A stretch of DNA of 64,000 nucleotides from Anaerolineae bacterium. GTDB lineage: Bacteria; Chloroflexota; Anaerolineae; Aggregatilineales; J027. Each line of letters begins with the position of its first letter. The stretch's first letter is position 1. The stretch is from the NCBI GenBank assembly GCA_008933735.1, contig WBUL01000005.1, forward strand, positions 62,001 to 126,000. The letters are read 5' to 3'. The notes beneath the pieces are model-generated. The model did no database searches. It was given only the letters and a program-made list of their open reading frames with translations, and was not told the origin of the DNA. Positions 42,967 to 52,900 of the stretch are shown here, piece by piece. The translations under genes were made by a program, and so were the position numbers.

Positions 42967-43953
42967 CTAGTACGCGGCCAAATCGCGGATTGCGTCGGCT
43001 ATTTTGGTGGGATTCAGCATAAAATAATCTTGCATGGGATGGCTGAACGGTACACCAGGAATATCCGGCGCACAAAGTCGCTGAATGGGCGCATCCATAT
43101 ACTCAAAGCCATCACTGGCAAGAATCGCGGCGATTTCCGCCCCAAAACCCATTGTCAGGTTATCTTCATGGACAATCAGGGCTTTGCCCGTTTTCTTAAA
43201 CGACTCAAGCACAGTTTTTGTATCCAGAGGCAGCAGTGTCCGCAGATCAACCACCTCTGCCTCAATGCCGTCAGTCTGGGATACACGCTCAGCCGCCTGC
43301 ATCGCGTAGTGGGCCATCATCCCGTAGGAGTAAACTGTCAAATCACTGCCTTCCCGTGCGACACGCGCTTCCCCAATTGGGACGGTGTATTCTCCTTCTG
43401 GGACATCACCCTTAATCAGCCGATAGCCTTTTTTAGTTTCAAAAAACAGGACAGGATTGGGGTCACGGATGGCGCTTTTAATTAATCCTTTGGCGTCGTA
43501 AGGTGTCGAGGGAATGATGACCTTTAAGCCAGGAGTATGGGCAAAAAAGGCTTCTACACTCTGGCTGTGATACAGGCCGCCGCCTACACCGCCGCCGTAA
43601 GGAGCACGGATCACCATCGGAACGGTCCAGGTGCCGCCGGAGCGGTAATACATCCGGGCTGCTTCGTTCATAATCTGGTTCATGGCGGGGTGAATGAAGT
43701 CCGCGAACTGAATTTCGCAAATCGGGCGTAAATCCGCCAGCGCAGCACCGATACCAACGCCGACGATTGAAAGTTCTGCCAGGGGACTGTCAATAATCCT
43801 CGTCGGGCCATATTTTTCAAACAACCCCTGAGTCACCCGGAACACACCACCGCGTGGCCCCACATCTTCCCCGGTGATAAACACACGCGGGTCGTGCTCC
43901 ATTTCTTCATCCATGCCCTGGCGAATTGCTTCGAGTAAATTCATCTGCGCCAT
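42967..43953 (-). CDS. 2-oxoacid dehydrogenase E1 component, beta subunit
   Basis: 328 aa. Transketolase-like pyrimidine domain with FITGEDVGPRGGVFRVTQGL (Glu of the TPP activation pair), IVGVGIGAALADLRPICEIQ, FADFIHPAMNQIMNEAARMY, RAPYGGGVGGGLYHSQSVEA, and a C-terminal transketolase domain (YSYGMMAHYAMQAAERVS, VVDLRTLLPLD). Forms the alpha2beta2 E1 with the upstream gene; the one-base overlap of stop and start signals coupling. Sequence blocks are closest to branched-chain 2-oxoacid dehydrogenases, but pyruvate cannot be excluded. Confidence 0.92.
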   Translation of the reverse strand: MAQMNLLEAIRQGMDEEMEHDPRVFITGEDVGPRGGVFRVTQGLFEKYGPTRIIDSPLAELSIVGVGIGAALADLRPICEIQFADFIHPAMNQIMNEAARMYYRSGGTWTVPMVIRAPYGGGVGGGLYHSQSVEAFFAHTPGLKVIIPSTPYDAKGLIKSAIRDPNPVLFFETKKGYRLIKGDVPEGEYTVPIGEARVAREGSDLTVYSYGMMAHYAMQAAERVSQTDGIEAEVVDLRTLLPLDTKTVLESFKKTGKALIVHEDNLTMGFGAEIAAILASDGFEYMDAPIQRLCAPDIPGVPFSHPMQDYFMLNPTKIADAIRDLAAY

Positions 43954-45023
43954 CAGTTTGCCTCCGCATACACAGGTGCAATGGCTGATTCACCGGGGGG
44001 GTAGGGACGCTCTTCCGCCGCCCGCTGGGCTTCGTCCACGATTTTACGGGCGCGTTTGTCGTACCCTTCGATCACAGCATCTGTCAGCAGCCCCTGCGCC
44101 TTTAAGTGATTCGCCAGTCGCAGTAAGGGGTCTTTATCCCGCCAGGCATCAACTTCACTGCGTTCACGATAGGTGCGGTCATCATCATCGGAGCTGTGGG
44201 GGGTCATCCGGTAAGTTTTTGCTTCTATCAGGGTCGGGCCGTCCCCACGATAGGCTTTTTGCACAGCATAGTGCATGACATCATAACAGGCCAGCACATC
44301 GTTACCATCTACAATAATTCCTTCGACCCCATACGCCGCTGCGCGATCCGCGACATTTGGCACCGCCATTTGTTTATCGACGGGAACTGAAATCGCATAA
44401 TGATTGTTTTGTACGATACAAATAAAAGGCAATTGGTGAACGCCAGCCCAATTCATTGCCTCATGCCATTCCCCCTGGCTGGTGGAGCCTTCGCCCAGGG
44501 AGGTCACTGCCAGACGCGGCTGGGTGCGGTCATTCGGGTCTTGCAGCTCGTTCTGGATCCGATACTTGATTGCAAATGCCATCCCTGCGGCGTGAACCAC
44601 CTGGGTTGCGACAGGTGCAGAGGTGGAGACAATATTAAAAGGCTTTGCGCCAAAATGACTCGGCATCTGCCGCGCCAGCGACGACAATTCGCCCTCTTTG
44701 CCATATAAACTAATCATAAAATCTTCGGGGGTAACACCAGCGCACAACACCAACGCTAAATCCCGATAATACGGCACAATGTAATCCACACCGAGGTGGA
44801 TCGTATAGGCGGCGGCCACTTGAATGGCCTCCTGCCCGATGGCGGAAATGTGAAAAACGATCTTTCCCTGACGATGAATCATCCACGCGCGTTCATCGAC
44901 GCGGCGGCTGAGGAGCATTTTCCAGTACATTTCCAATAGGGTGTCTTTGGTGAGAGAGTCGGAGGGACGGGACGTAGGCGTGGCGCGTCCGTTTCTCACC
45001 TTGTCGGTTGTGTTTTTCGCCAT
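43953..45023 (-). CDS. 2-oxoacid dehydrogenase E1 component, alpha subunit
   Basis: 356 aa. TPP-binding motif SLGEGSTSQGEWHEAMNWAG...VQNNHYAIS (G-D/E-G-x~25-N-N) is complete; YRMTPHSSDDDDRTYR holds the phosphorylation-loop-like His-Ser. The BCKDH-style IHRQGKIVFHISAIGQEAIQ and DYIVPYYRDLALVL are present. First gene of the E1 alpha-E1 beta-E2 operon, with AGGAAA before the ATG. It decarboxylates the 2-oxoacid and loads the acyl group on E2 lipoate. Confidence 0.92.
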   Translation of the reverse strand: MAKNTTDKVRNGRATPTSRPSDSLTKDTLLEMYWKMLLSRRVDERAWMIHRQGKIVFHISAIGQEAIQVAAAYTIHLGVDYIVPYYRDLALVLCAGVTPEDFMISLYGKEGELSSLARQMPSHFGAKPFNIVSTSAPVATQVVHAAGMAFAIKYRIQNELQDPNDRTQPRLAVTSLGEGSTSQGEWHEAMNWAGVHQLPFICIVQNNHYAISVPVDKQMAVPNVADRAAAYGVEGIIVDGNDVLACYDVMHYAVQKAYRGDGPTLIEAKTYRMTPHSSDDDDRTYRERSEVDAWRDKDPLLRLANHLKAQGLLTDAVIEGYDKRARKIVDEAQRAAEERPYPPGESAIAPVYAEAN

Positions 45024-45066
45024 CTGGATTTCCTGTTTTGGTTAGTTTGCACAAAACACCGCCCTC

Positions 45067-45095
45067 ATTATTACAGCAAATCGCACGTCTGGCAA
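45067..45095 (-). promoter_or_regulatory. Promoter of the 2-oxoacid dehydrogenase operon
   Basis: Minus strand TTGCCA (45090-45095), 17-bp spacer, AATAAT (45067-45072). Predicted start ~37 bases before the E1 alpha ATG. Confidence 0.55.
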
Positions 45096-45143
45096 CGAAA
45101 ATCCCAGTTGTATCTATTGTTAGTCCTATTACGGATGCCGTTC

Positions 45144-45296
45144 TTAAAAATCCCCGCGCCCAAAATAGGTGTGCCAGATTTCGCGCAGCGTGTCTTTAAT
45201 GCTCTGGTTTGCCAGCGCTGACGTGAACAGCACCACAAACACCACACATATCAGCATGACCGCAACGATGACAGCGATAAAAACCGTAAAATCCAT
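45144..45296 (-). CDS. 50-aa single-span membrane protein
   Basis: ATG 45296 sits in a TAATG overlap with the debranching-enzyme stop, so it is translationally coupled; longer in-frame starts read into that gene. Residues ~3-28 (DFTVFIAVIVAVMLICVVFV) form a membrane span, followed by a soluble tail (NQSIKDTLREIWHTYFGRGD). No family recognised. Its link to glycogen metabolism rests on position only. Confidence 0.5.
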   Translation of the reverse strand: MDFTVFIAVIVAVMLICVVFVVLFTSALANQSIKDTLREIWHTYFGRGDF

Positions 45297-47320
45297 TACA
45301 GTGCTTTTTCCAATTCTCGATAGCAACGGAGCACCTCGGCCACGCTCCATGCCTGGAAAGGGCAGCCGCGAGGGGCGTGCGGTGCATTGCCATCAAAAAT
45401 TTCCCCGATTGAGCCTAATCCTTCATCTCGCATATGGTCGGCAAAAGGTTTGAGGTAATTCATAGCCTGCTGGGCATCCTGATAGACCCGCCAATGGGCC
45501 GTGACGAACGCTCCCATCAGCCAGGCCCACAGCGTTCCCTGATGGTAGGCATGATCCCGTTTTTTCACGTCGCCGCCGTAGGTGCCTTTGTAGTCAGGGC
45601 TATCAGGAGATAGGCTGCGGAGACCATATGACCCCAGCAGATGATCGGCGCAGACATCGACCACACTTCTGGCCTGGTCACCTTCCAACAGTTGAAAAGG
45701 TAGGCTGACGGCGAAAAGCTGGTTCGGGCGCAGCGTGGAATCGTTCCCTGTGGGCGTGTCAACAACATCATATAAATAACCGCCGTCTGCATACCAGAAT
45801 TTCTTGCGAAAAGAATCCTTCACCATTTCTGCCTGGGCAAGAAAATGCGCTGGGTCTTTATCCAGAAAACGCGACAGCCGACCCATGATCCGCAGGGCGT
45901 TATACCATAAAGCGTTAATTTCCACGGCTTTTCCATGCCGGGGTGTGACCACAACATTATCCACTTTCACATCCATCCAGGTGAGTTGAAGTTGGGGTTC
46001 GCCCTGCTTCAAAAGATGGTCGGTTTTGTCAACGGCGATATGGTACCGAGTACCACGTTTATGCCATTCGATGATTCGCGCCAGCGTGGGATAGAGTTCC
46101 CCGGCAAGCTCTTTATCCTGCGGCTGTGCCTGAAAATATTCGTAAATGGCCACAAAATACCACAACGTTGCATCGGCGGTATTGTATTCAGGTGATATAT
46201 CGGTATCCGGAAAACGATTGGGCAGCATTCCCATATCAACAAAACGGGAATAGGTGAGCAGGGTTTGGGCGGCTTCCTCATAGCGGCGGGTCGCCAGCAT
46301 TAAACCCGGCAGCGCCACCATCGTGTCGCGCCCCCAATCCGTGAACCAGGGGTAGCCGGCAATGATGGTCTTCCCCGGAATGTCATCAATTTTGCGCTCC
46401 ACGATAAACTGGTCCGCCGCCAACCCCAACTGCTGCACCCATTCCAGGGCGTTGTCTAGCTGATTGCTTTCACGCAGTTGTTTCTGGCGCTGCCGTTCGA
46501 GATGCAGGCTGTCCTCCCACGATTCCGGTGGATTAACATCCATCGTGGCAATCAGACACAGCGTATCGCCAGGGTTAAAGGTATGCTCAATGACTCCTGC
46601 CTGATACAAATCTTCAACATCATCCTGTCCCCGATATTTTTCGGTTGCGAGATGGAATTTCCACCACCAATCTCCTTTGTTACTGACACCGGTGGCATTG
46701 GTCAGAATCTTGAATGGGGAGGGTGGGGGATCGGTTTCGGCAGTTCGTGAACTCAGGTTCTTCATAGGCAGAATATCTAACCCTTTGCCGCCTTCCCACT
46801 GAATCGGGGTGACATGTACCTGCGCGCCGCCCTTGGTGGTGTGATGATGACTGCGATAGGTAACCAGGGGTTTAACGGTGAGTTTGACCGGCTGCTGTCC
46901 GCGTGTGTAGGTATAGGTAATGTACGTGGTGTTTTTACCCTGGGGCATCCAGACACGCTGGATAAATTTGACATTCCGGTACACCCATTCCCACACTGGT
47001 AAGAGGCCATCCAGATAAAAACTTTCCAGATGGCTGTATCCGTCCGGGAACATAACACCTGTTGACCATTCGTGGGTGACAAAGGGAATGCTGTAGCCCT
47101 GCAAATCCAGCCAGATGTCGAGTCCTGCCAGCAGCATGGTGCGTCCGGTAGGCGGTTGTGTAGCAGCGACCAGAAACCCATGATACGTGCGGGTACGGGT
47201 CAGATTGATCGTCCCCATTGCATACCCACCCATGCCATTGGTGACCAACCATTCCCGTTTGATGTCGGTTTTGCTGGTGATTTCACGCCCGAAGTGAATC
47301 ACAACCCTACCCCCTTGCAT
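45296..47320 (-). CDS. Glycogen debranching enzyme (amylo-alpha-1,6-glucosidase type)
   Basis: 674 aa. N-terminal domain REWLVTNGMGGYAMGTINLT, TRTYHGFLVAATQPP; C-terminal (alpha/alpha)6 barrel with IIAGYPWFTDWGRDTMVALP (catalytic Asp region), MLPNRFPDTDISPEYNTADA, LTWMDVKVDNVVVTPRHGKA (Asp/Glu region) and HQGTLWAWLMGAF. This is the bacterial GH133-type 1,6-glucosidase that removes branch stubs from glycogen. A GTG at 47302 after AGGGGGTAGG is an alternative start. A CBM48 protein lies upstream. Confidence 0.9.
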   Translation of the reverse strand: MQGGRVVIHFGREITSKTDIKREWLVTNGMGGYAMGTINLTRTRTYHGFLVAATQPPTGRTMLLAGLDIWLDLQGYSIPFVTHEWSTGVMFPDGYSHLESFYLDGLLPVWEWVYRNVKFIQRVWMPQGKNTTYITYTYTRGQQPVKLTVKPLVTYRSHHHTTKGGAQVHVTPIQWEGGKGLDILPMKNLSSRTAETDPPPSPFKILTNATGVSNKGDWWWKFHLATEKYRGQDDVEDLYQAGVIEHTFNPGDTLCLIATMDVNPPESWEDSLHLERQRQKQLRESNQLDNALEWVQQLGLAADQFIVERKIDDIPGKTIIAGYPWFTDWGRDTMVALPGLMLATRRYEEAAQTLLTYSRFVDMGMLPNRFPDTDISPEYNTADATLWYFVAIYEYFQAQPQDKELAGELYPTLARIIEWHKRGTRYHIAVDKTDHLLKQGEPQLQLTWMDVKVDNVVVTPRHGKAVEINALWYNALRIMGRLSRFLDKDPAHFLAQAEMVKDSFRKKFWYADGGYLYDVVDTPTGNDSTLRPNQLFAVSLPFQLLEGDQARSVVDVCADHLLGSYGLRSLSPDSPDYKGTYGGDVKKRDHAYHQGTLWAWLMGAFVTAHWRVYQDAQQAMNYLKPFADHMRDEGLGSIGEIFDGNAPHAPRGCPFQAWSVAEVLRCYRELEKAL

Positions 47321-47345
47321 ATTGAGTCTGCCCTATTTCTAGCAC

Positions 47346-47383
47346 AAAAAAAGCGGTACGGGAATAAGCCCATACCGCTTTTT
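47346..47383 (-). terminator. Bidirectional intrinsic terminator
   Basis: AAAAAGCGGTA (47348-47358) pairs perfectly with TACCGCTTTTT (47373-47383), with extra GGG/CCC pairing inside. Read on the minus strand it ends the CBM48 gene transcript with a run of seven T, so the debranching gene needs its own promoter. Confidence 0.85.
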
Positions 47384-47401
47384 GCAGGGTTCAATCCCGT
47401 G

Positions 47402-47707
47402 TTATTCAGTCGGGTAGGTGCTGACGACGGAATTATCGCCGCTAAATGGGTTCGGAACGTATTTGTCGGCGTGCCAGTCGTTGTGCCATTCCTGGCTGTT
47501 GACCAGATAGCGGAACTGGTATTCCCTATTCAGTTCGAGATCGAGAGTGACTTTAAACGTCTTCTTGTTTTTTTCCAACGGGGTGGCGGTTTCATTCCAA
47601 TGGTTGAAATCGCCCACTAGATGAACAGTGCTGGCTTCGGCTGCAATGGCCTCCGGGACTGTGAATTCGACTTTGCACTTGGTTTTGAGAAAACGCTTTT
47701 TCAGCAT
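47402..47707 (-). CDS. Glycogen-binding (CBM48/AMPK-like) domain protein
   Basis: 101 aa, a stand-alone early-set domain. STVHLVGDFNHWNETATPLE, TFKVTLDLELNREYQFRYLV and NDWHADKYVPNPFSGDNSVV match the carbohydrate-binding module of isoamylase, branching enzyme and AMPK beta, including the aromatic sugar contacts (two Trp and Tyr/Phe). No catalytic domain. It may target partner enzymes to glycogen; the debranching enzyme is the next gene. Confidence 0.85.
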   Translation of the reverse strand: MLKKRFLKTKCKVEFTVPEAIAAEASTVHLVGDFNHWNETATPLEKNKKTFKVTLDLELNREYQFRYLVNSQEWHNDWHADKYVPNPFSGDNSVVSTYPTE

Positions 47708-47834
47708 GTTCCTGTTTTAAACTCTTGCGATTCAGATGCAAACTATCTTTCCCCAAATCTGACGTGTTGTAAAGAGTTTTCACTGTAAATTGAGACAATT
47801 TTTGTCGGTTTTTCGTCAGAATTTAAACAAAGAC

Positions 47835-48626
47835 CTAACAGCTTGCATAGCCCCGCTGCTCAAAAGTCAGGGGATCAATTGGAACATCATTCAGGCGGGT
47901 CTCATAATGCACATGGGGTCCAGAACTGTTGCCGGTGCTGCCGCTCCATGCAATGACACTGCCTGCGCCGATTTCATCCCCCGCTTTCACATTAAAATTG
48001 CTCAGGTGAGCGTAATAAGTGATAAACGGCCCGTTCTGGATTATGACCAGGTAGCCGTAACCGACGGTACTCCATCCTGCGAACAACACCTCACCACTGT
48101 GGGTGGCGATGACGGCTGTTCCGATGGGTACACCAATGTCAATGCCGCTGTGATAGGCGTGATACCGCTGAGTCAGAATGCCGCTGACGGGCAAACCCGC
48201 CGGGGCGCAGCCATCCCCGGCATATTCCAGCAGCACCGCCGAGCCCACCGCGTCTGAATTGACGTTGGTCTGGATGTTGTTTTCGGGTGTGGGCAGTGCA
48301 TCAAACTCCAGAACGATCCCCTGTGTATTTGGCCCTGGCAGATAAATTCCTACGGGAGGAATGCCAGGAATCTGCACCGGCAGGCTGTTTACGCTGGAAA
48401 GCGGATTGTCATTGAGCAGGGCACTGGCCGAGTTCGGGTCGAGCGCAGAAAATGGGGCAATCGGTGTGCGCTGTTGTAAAAGGTCGGCGGTAGGTAAGGG
48501 CAGGACTTCAGCAGCGCGGCGGCTGGAGCGTTTTTCGCCCTGTCCAAAGAAAAAATAGACACCGACCACCGCCGCCAGAATCAGCAGCACAACCCACATG
48601 AGCGGATTTTTTAGAAAGTGTTTCAT
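47835..48626 (-). CDS. M23-family peptidase (LytM domain), membrane anchored
   Basis: 263 aa. Short cytoplasmic start, one membrane span (residues ~9-28), a ~110-residue Pro-rich linker, then the M23 domain: YHAYHSGIDIGVPIGTAVIA (H-x3-D zinc ligands), AGWSTVGYGYLVIIQNG, TYYAHLSNF and SGPHVHYET (H-x-H). All zinc ligands are present, so it should be an active peptidoglycan endopeptidase outside the membrane. Divergent from the GT4 gene. Confidence 0.9.
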   Translation of the reverse strand: MKHFLKNPLMWVVLLILAAVVGVYFFFGQGEKRSSRRAAEVLPLPTADLLQQRTPIAPFSALDPNSASALLNDNPLSSVNSLPVQIPGIPPVGIYLPGPNTQGIVLEFDALPTPENNIQTNVNSDAVGSAVLLEYAGDGCAPAGLPVSGILTQRYHAYHSGIDIGVPIGTAVIATHSGEVLFAGWSTVGYGYLVIIQNGPFITYYAHLSNFNVKAGDEIGAGSVIAWSGSTGNSSGPHVHYETRLNDVPIDPLTFEQRGYASC

Positions 48627-48713
48627 CGAATCAGTAAAGTATCACGATTAACCGCAAATCGCAAAATCCATCACGGTGTTATAATGGGCAGGATAGAGAG
48701 AGCATGACAGTAA

Positions 48714-49985
48714 ATGCTTGGCAGAAGTAAGCGGCGTAACCCGACCAATGAATTTGTTGAAAAAGGCATCCGCCCAGGCGATGAATTTCAGGTCGGGCCG
48801 ATTCGCCCGGAAGTCAAAATTGCCCCGATTAAACGAGTCGCACTTTTCGCGGAGTCGTTTTTGCCAAAAATAGATGGGGTGTCCAAGACGGCGGTGTTGG
48901 TCGCCCGTCATTTGCAGAATACAGGCCGTGATGTGCTGATTTTTGCACCCGACAACGAGGGCAACACCCCGCATTTCCTCGGCCCAAGTCAGGTGGTCAG
49001 CGTACCCGCCTTAGGACTGCCATTTGCGCCGGAAACCAAAATGGCCTTCCCCAGCTTTCTGGTGTCGTCCTATCTGGACGATTTTCAGCCGGATATGATT
49101 CATCTGTTCAGCCCAGCGGTGCTGTCGGTGGCGGGAGTCCTGTTTGGGAGCAGCCGCCGTTTGCCAGTCATCGCTAATTATCAGACTGACCTACCCGGTT
49201 ATGCAGAAAAATACGGCTATTATCTGTTTTCTAATCCAGTGCGGGATGTGCTGCGGGTAATGCATAACCGGGCTCACCTGACCCTTGCGCCGACTCATAG
49301 TGTAATTCGCCAGTTGAAATCGTGGGGCTTCCGGCGGCTGCGGTTATGGGGGCGGGGTTCGGATCATCAGCGTTTTGGCCCGCACCGGCGCTCCCCGGAA
49401 CTGCGAGCGAAACTGCTGGCAGGTCGCCCTGATGATAGTCTGCTGGTGTTGTACGTGGGACGCCTTGCGCCTGAAAAACGTGTTGATTTGCTGCGGGATG
49501 TGGCGAAAATCCCCGGTGTGGCGCTGACAATCGTGGGGGATGGCCCGGAACGCGAAAACCTGGAAGGTATGTTCGGCCAATCCGCCCATTTTACAGGTTA
49601 TTTGTTCGGAGATGGATTGGCAGACGCTTACGCGAACGCAGATTTATTTGCCTTCACTGGCACGAATGAAACCTTTGGGCAGGTAGTAATGGAAGCGATG
49701 TCCTCTGGTCTGCCCGTGCTTGTTCCCAACTCCGGTGGGGTGGTGGATCTTGTGCTGGACGGGATGAACGGCTATATCTGTCAGGATGACCCTGGAGATT
49801 ACGCCCGGAAAGTTGAAAAGATCCGCAACAACGAAGCCCATCGCTGCCGGATGAGCGAACTCGCGCTGGAATATGCCCGTTCCCGCCCCTGGGAAACCCT
49901 CATGGAAGAACTGGAAGGGTATTATTGGGAAGCGTGGCGTATGAACGCTAGTGGTAAGCACTACTCGGATTACGACGAGGATTAA
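48714..49985 (+). CDS. GT4-family glycosyltransferase (MgtA-like)
   Basis: 423 aa. GT-B fold: N-terminal VALFAESFLPKIDGVSKTAV (G-V loop), DMIHLFSPAVLSV and YQTDLPGYAEKYGY; C-terminal LYVGRLAPEKRVDLLRDVAK, LTIVGDGPERENLE, ADLFAFTGTNETFGQVVMEA (E-x7-E motif) and SGLPVLVPNSGG. It resembles alpha-mannosyl/glucosyl transferases acting on lipid acceptors. TATAAT at 48680-48685 is the likely -10. The stop abuts the ATG of the nuclease gene. Confidence 0.88.
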   Translation: MLGRSKRRNPTNEFVEKGIRPGDEFQVGPIRPEVKIAPIKRVALFAESFLPKIDGVSKTAVLVARHLQNTGRDVLIFAPDNEGNTPHFLGPSQVVSVPALGLPFAPETKMAFPSFLVSSYLDDFQPDMIHLFSPAVLSVAGVLFGSSRRLPVIANYQTDLPGYAEKYGYYLFSNPVRDVLRVMHNRAHLTLAPTHSVIRQLKSWGFRRLRLWGRGSDHQRFGPHRRSPELRAKLLAGRPDDSLLVLYVGRLAPEKRVDLLRDVAKIPGVALTIVGDGPERENLEGMFGQSAHFTGYLFGDGLADAYANADLFAFTGTNETFGQVVMEAMSSGLPVLVPNSGGVVDLVLDGMNGYICQDDPGDYARKVEKIRNNEAHRCRMSELALEYARSRPWETLMEELEGYYWEAWRMNASGKHYSDYDED

Positions 49986-52900
49986 ATGTCTGCAATCATT
50001 CTGACTGGTCCAGCAGCGTCCGGCAAAACCACAGCGGTGCTCCATGAAATCTTACGGCGCGAGTCCCTGACCCATGAGACGTGGGTGCTGCTGCCGACTC
50101 GTTTGCAAATTGACGCCTTCCGAGACCGTTTGATGCGTGAGGCGGACGCTGTGTTCAACGTCCGCTTTTTTAATTTTTACGAATTGTATAATCTGCTGCT
50201 GGATTTAGCTGACGACCCGCAGCGCACACTGTATCAGGCCGCCAGTGATCGTATTCTCAACGAGGTGATTCGCCAGCTTTTACGCGAAGGGAAAATCACC
50301 TATTACCATCAGATTGCCGACAAACCCGGTTTTATCAAATTGATGGGAGATTTTGTCAAAGAGCTCAAACAGGGCGCGGTAAAACCCGAAGATTTCGAGG
50401 CTTACGCAGAAAAAGTCGGTCAGCCTAAAGACAACGATCTTGCCCGGATTTACCGCCATTACCAGGATTTTCTGGTGAAATATGCGCTGGTTGACCGTGA
50501 TGGGGCAGGGTGGCTTGCACTGGCGCAGCTTCGGGATAACCCGCGATTACAGGAGAAAGTCAAAAAAATCGGTCTGCTGGTGGTGGATGGCTATGACCAG
50601 TTTACTCCTTTACAGGCGCAGCTCCTGGGACACCTTATTCGACATATCCCCGATACACTTTTGACCTTAATCCATGAAGAAGATCGGAAAGAAGGGGCAC
50701 ACCGCCCCTTTGATATTACATTGAAGCGGTTGGAGAAATATGGTTCAGCATGGCAAACTGTTCCTCATATCCCAACCGATGGGATCAAAAACACAGCCCT
50801 GGCACATCTGGAATCACAGCTTTTTACCCCCAATCCCCAGCCGAGTTCTGCCGAGAATGCGCTGCATCGAATCGAAGCCCCCGACGCCCGGAGCGAAGCC
50901 CGTGCCGTAATGCGACAGATCAAACGGCTGCTGCTGGAGGGCGTTAGCGCGGAAGATATTCTGGTGGTCATGCGGAGTCCCGATCCTTACGCGGATGCCT
51001 TGCGTGGGGCGGCTTTGGCTTATGATCTTCCTGTCATTGTGCGGCAGTCGGACAGCATTTTACAGAACCCGGTCGTGGCGGTCGTCCTGCAACTGGTGGA
51101 TCTGCACAGCTTTGATTTTCCGCGCCGCCAGATGCTGGATGTGCTGCGAAATCCTTATCTGATTCCGCCACACTTTACTGCTGCACAGTTGGATGACCTG
51201 GAACGCCTGAGCCTGGAAAAGCCTATTGTTCGGGGGAAGGAAAACTGGCTCACCGGGCTAAAAATGGGGCGTGTCATTGATGAAGATGGCGAAACGGTTT
51301 TCCAGATTGAAGACGCGGACACGCTGGCAGCGCAGGCAGCCGCCTTTTTTGGAACGGTAACACCTCCTGAAAAGGCCACGGCCCGCCAGTACGTGCAGTG
51401 GATTCAATATCTGCTTGGCCCTGACCCGATGTTTGAGGCGGAACAGCGCGACGACGCGCCAGAGATGTCCTTGCCGGAAGCCGTCGGGCATTTTTCGGTC
51501 TACGCTCAGATTCGCGGCCAGGTCAGCGAGGCGGTGCTGGTGCGTGATTTACATGCCATGCATGGTTTTCGCAATGCACTTCAGGAGGTTTTGAGCGCAT
51601 ACGATTTGCTGGCAGATACGGCACATGGCGGTGAGGTGCAGATCATTGACTGGAAAACCTTCCGTGCAGACCTGGAACTGGTGTTACAGCACCGCCGTAT
51701 GGACACTGATCTCAATACGCGGGTGGGGCGGGTGCTGGTGACGACGGTTTTTGAGGCACGCGGTCTGCCCCATGATCATGTATTCATCGCAGGGCTTTCC
51801 GAAGGTATTTTCCCAGCCCAGCAGCAGGAAAACCCGCTTTACAGTGATCTTGAGCGCACCGAAATGCACAGTCTCCATAAATTGGATGTGCAAACGGCAG
51901 AAGAGCGTGCCGTAGACAGCGGTTTGTTTTATCAGATGTGTGCGCTGGCAAAACACAATCTGACCCTGAGCCGACCCACGCTGGACGAAAAAGGCAACCC
52001 CTGGCCGGAGTCCATCTTCTGGAAGGCAGCCACCACGATTCTGGAAGGTTCGTCTCTGGTATCTTATCGACTGGGTGAGGTGATTGCGCCGCGAGATGCC
52101 GCCAATCCGCGCGAAATTCTGGTCAGTGTAAGTGGTGCACTCCGGCAGTCACCAGAAAAAATCGGCGATTCAACCTGGGAAATTGTACGCAGCCTGAATA
52201 CGTACCCCCTATGGCGAAACGTCGTGCGGGGGCGGGCGATAGAACTGGGACGTGAATCGGCATCCGTGCCGTTTGATGGCTACAGCGGTTTGCTGCGTGA
52301 CCCGGCATTAATCACCCTCGCGGCGGAAAAGGTGATGAACCGCATCTGGAGCGCGACTCAGTTTAATGAGCTGGGCATGTGTCGCTTCCGTTTTTTCAGC
52401 AAACGCCTCCTGAAACTCGATCCCTACGAAGAGCCTGAAGAAGGCATGGATATCATGCAGTTGGGATCGGTGAATCATAAAATCCTGGAAGAAACCTATC
52501 GGCGTTTAGAGGGTTACAGCATCAGCCAGGAAAATCAGGCCACCGCCCTGCAAATTTTATATGAAGTGGCAGCGGAGATTTTTGCAGAAGCCCCTCGGCA
52601 TTATAACTTTCAGGAAACGGCGCTGTGGGAGCAGGAAAAGCAGACCATGCTTGGCCGCCTGGAACGGGTCGTCAAAAGTGATTTTTCGGAAAGCAGCCCG
52701 GTGGAAAATATCGGACAGAACCGCTACCCCTTCAAGCAGGAGGCCGCTTTTTATCCGGCGGAAATCGATGGCGCGGCGGGAACACTGCGGGCGCGGGGAT
52801 ATATTGACCGCATGGACTTAACCGAGGACGGCGGCGTGATTGTGCTCGATTATAAAAGTGGCAGAACGCCAACGAATAAGGATATGGAGGAGGGGCGCAA

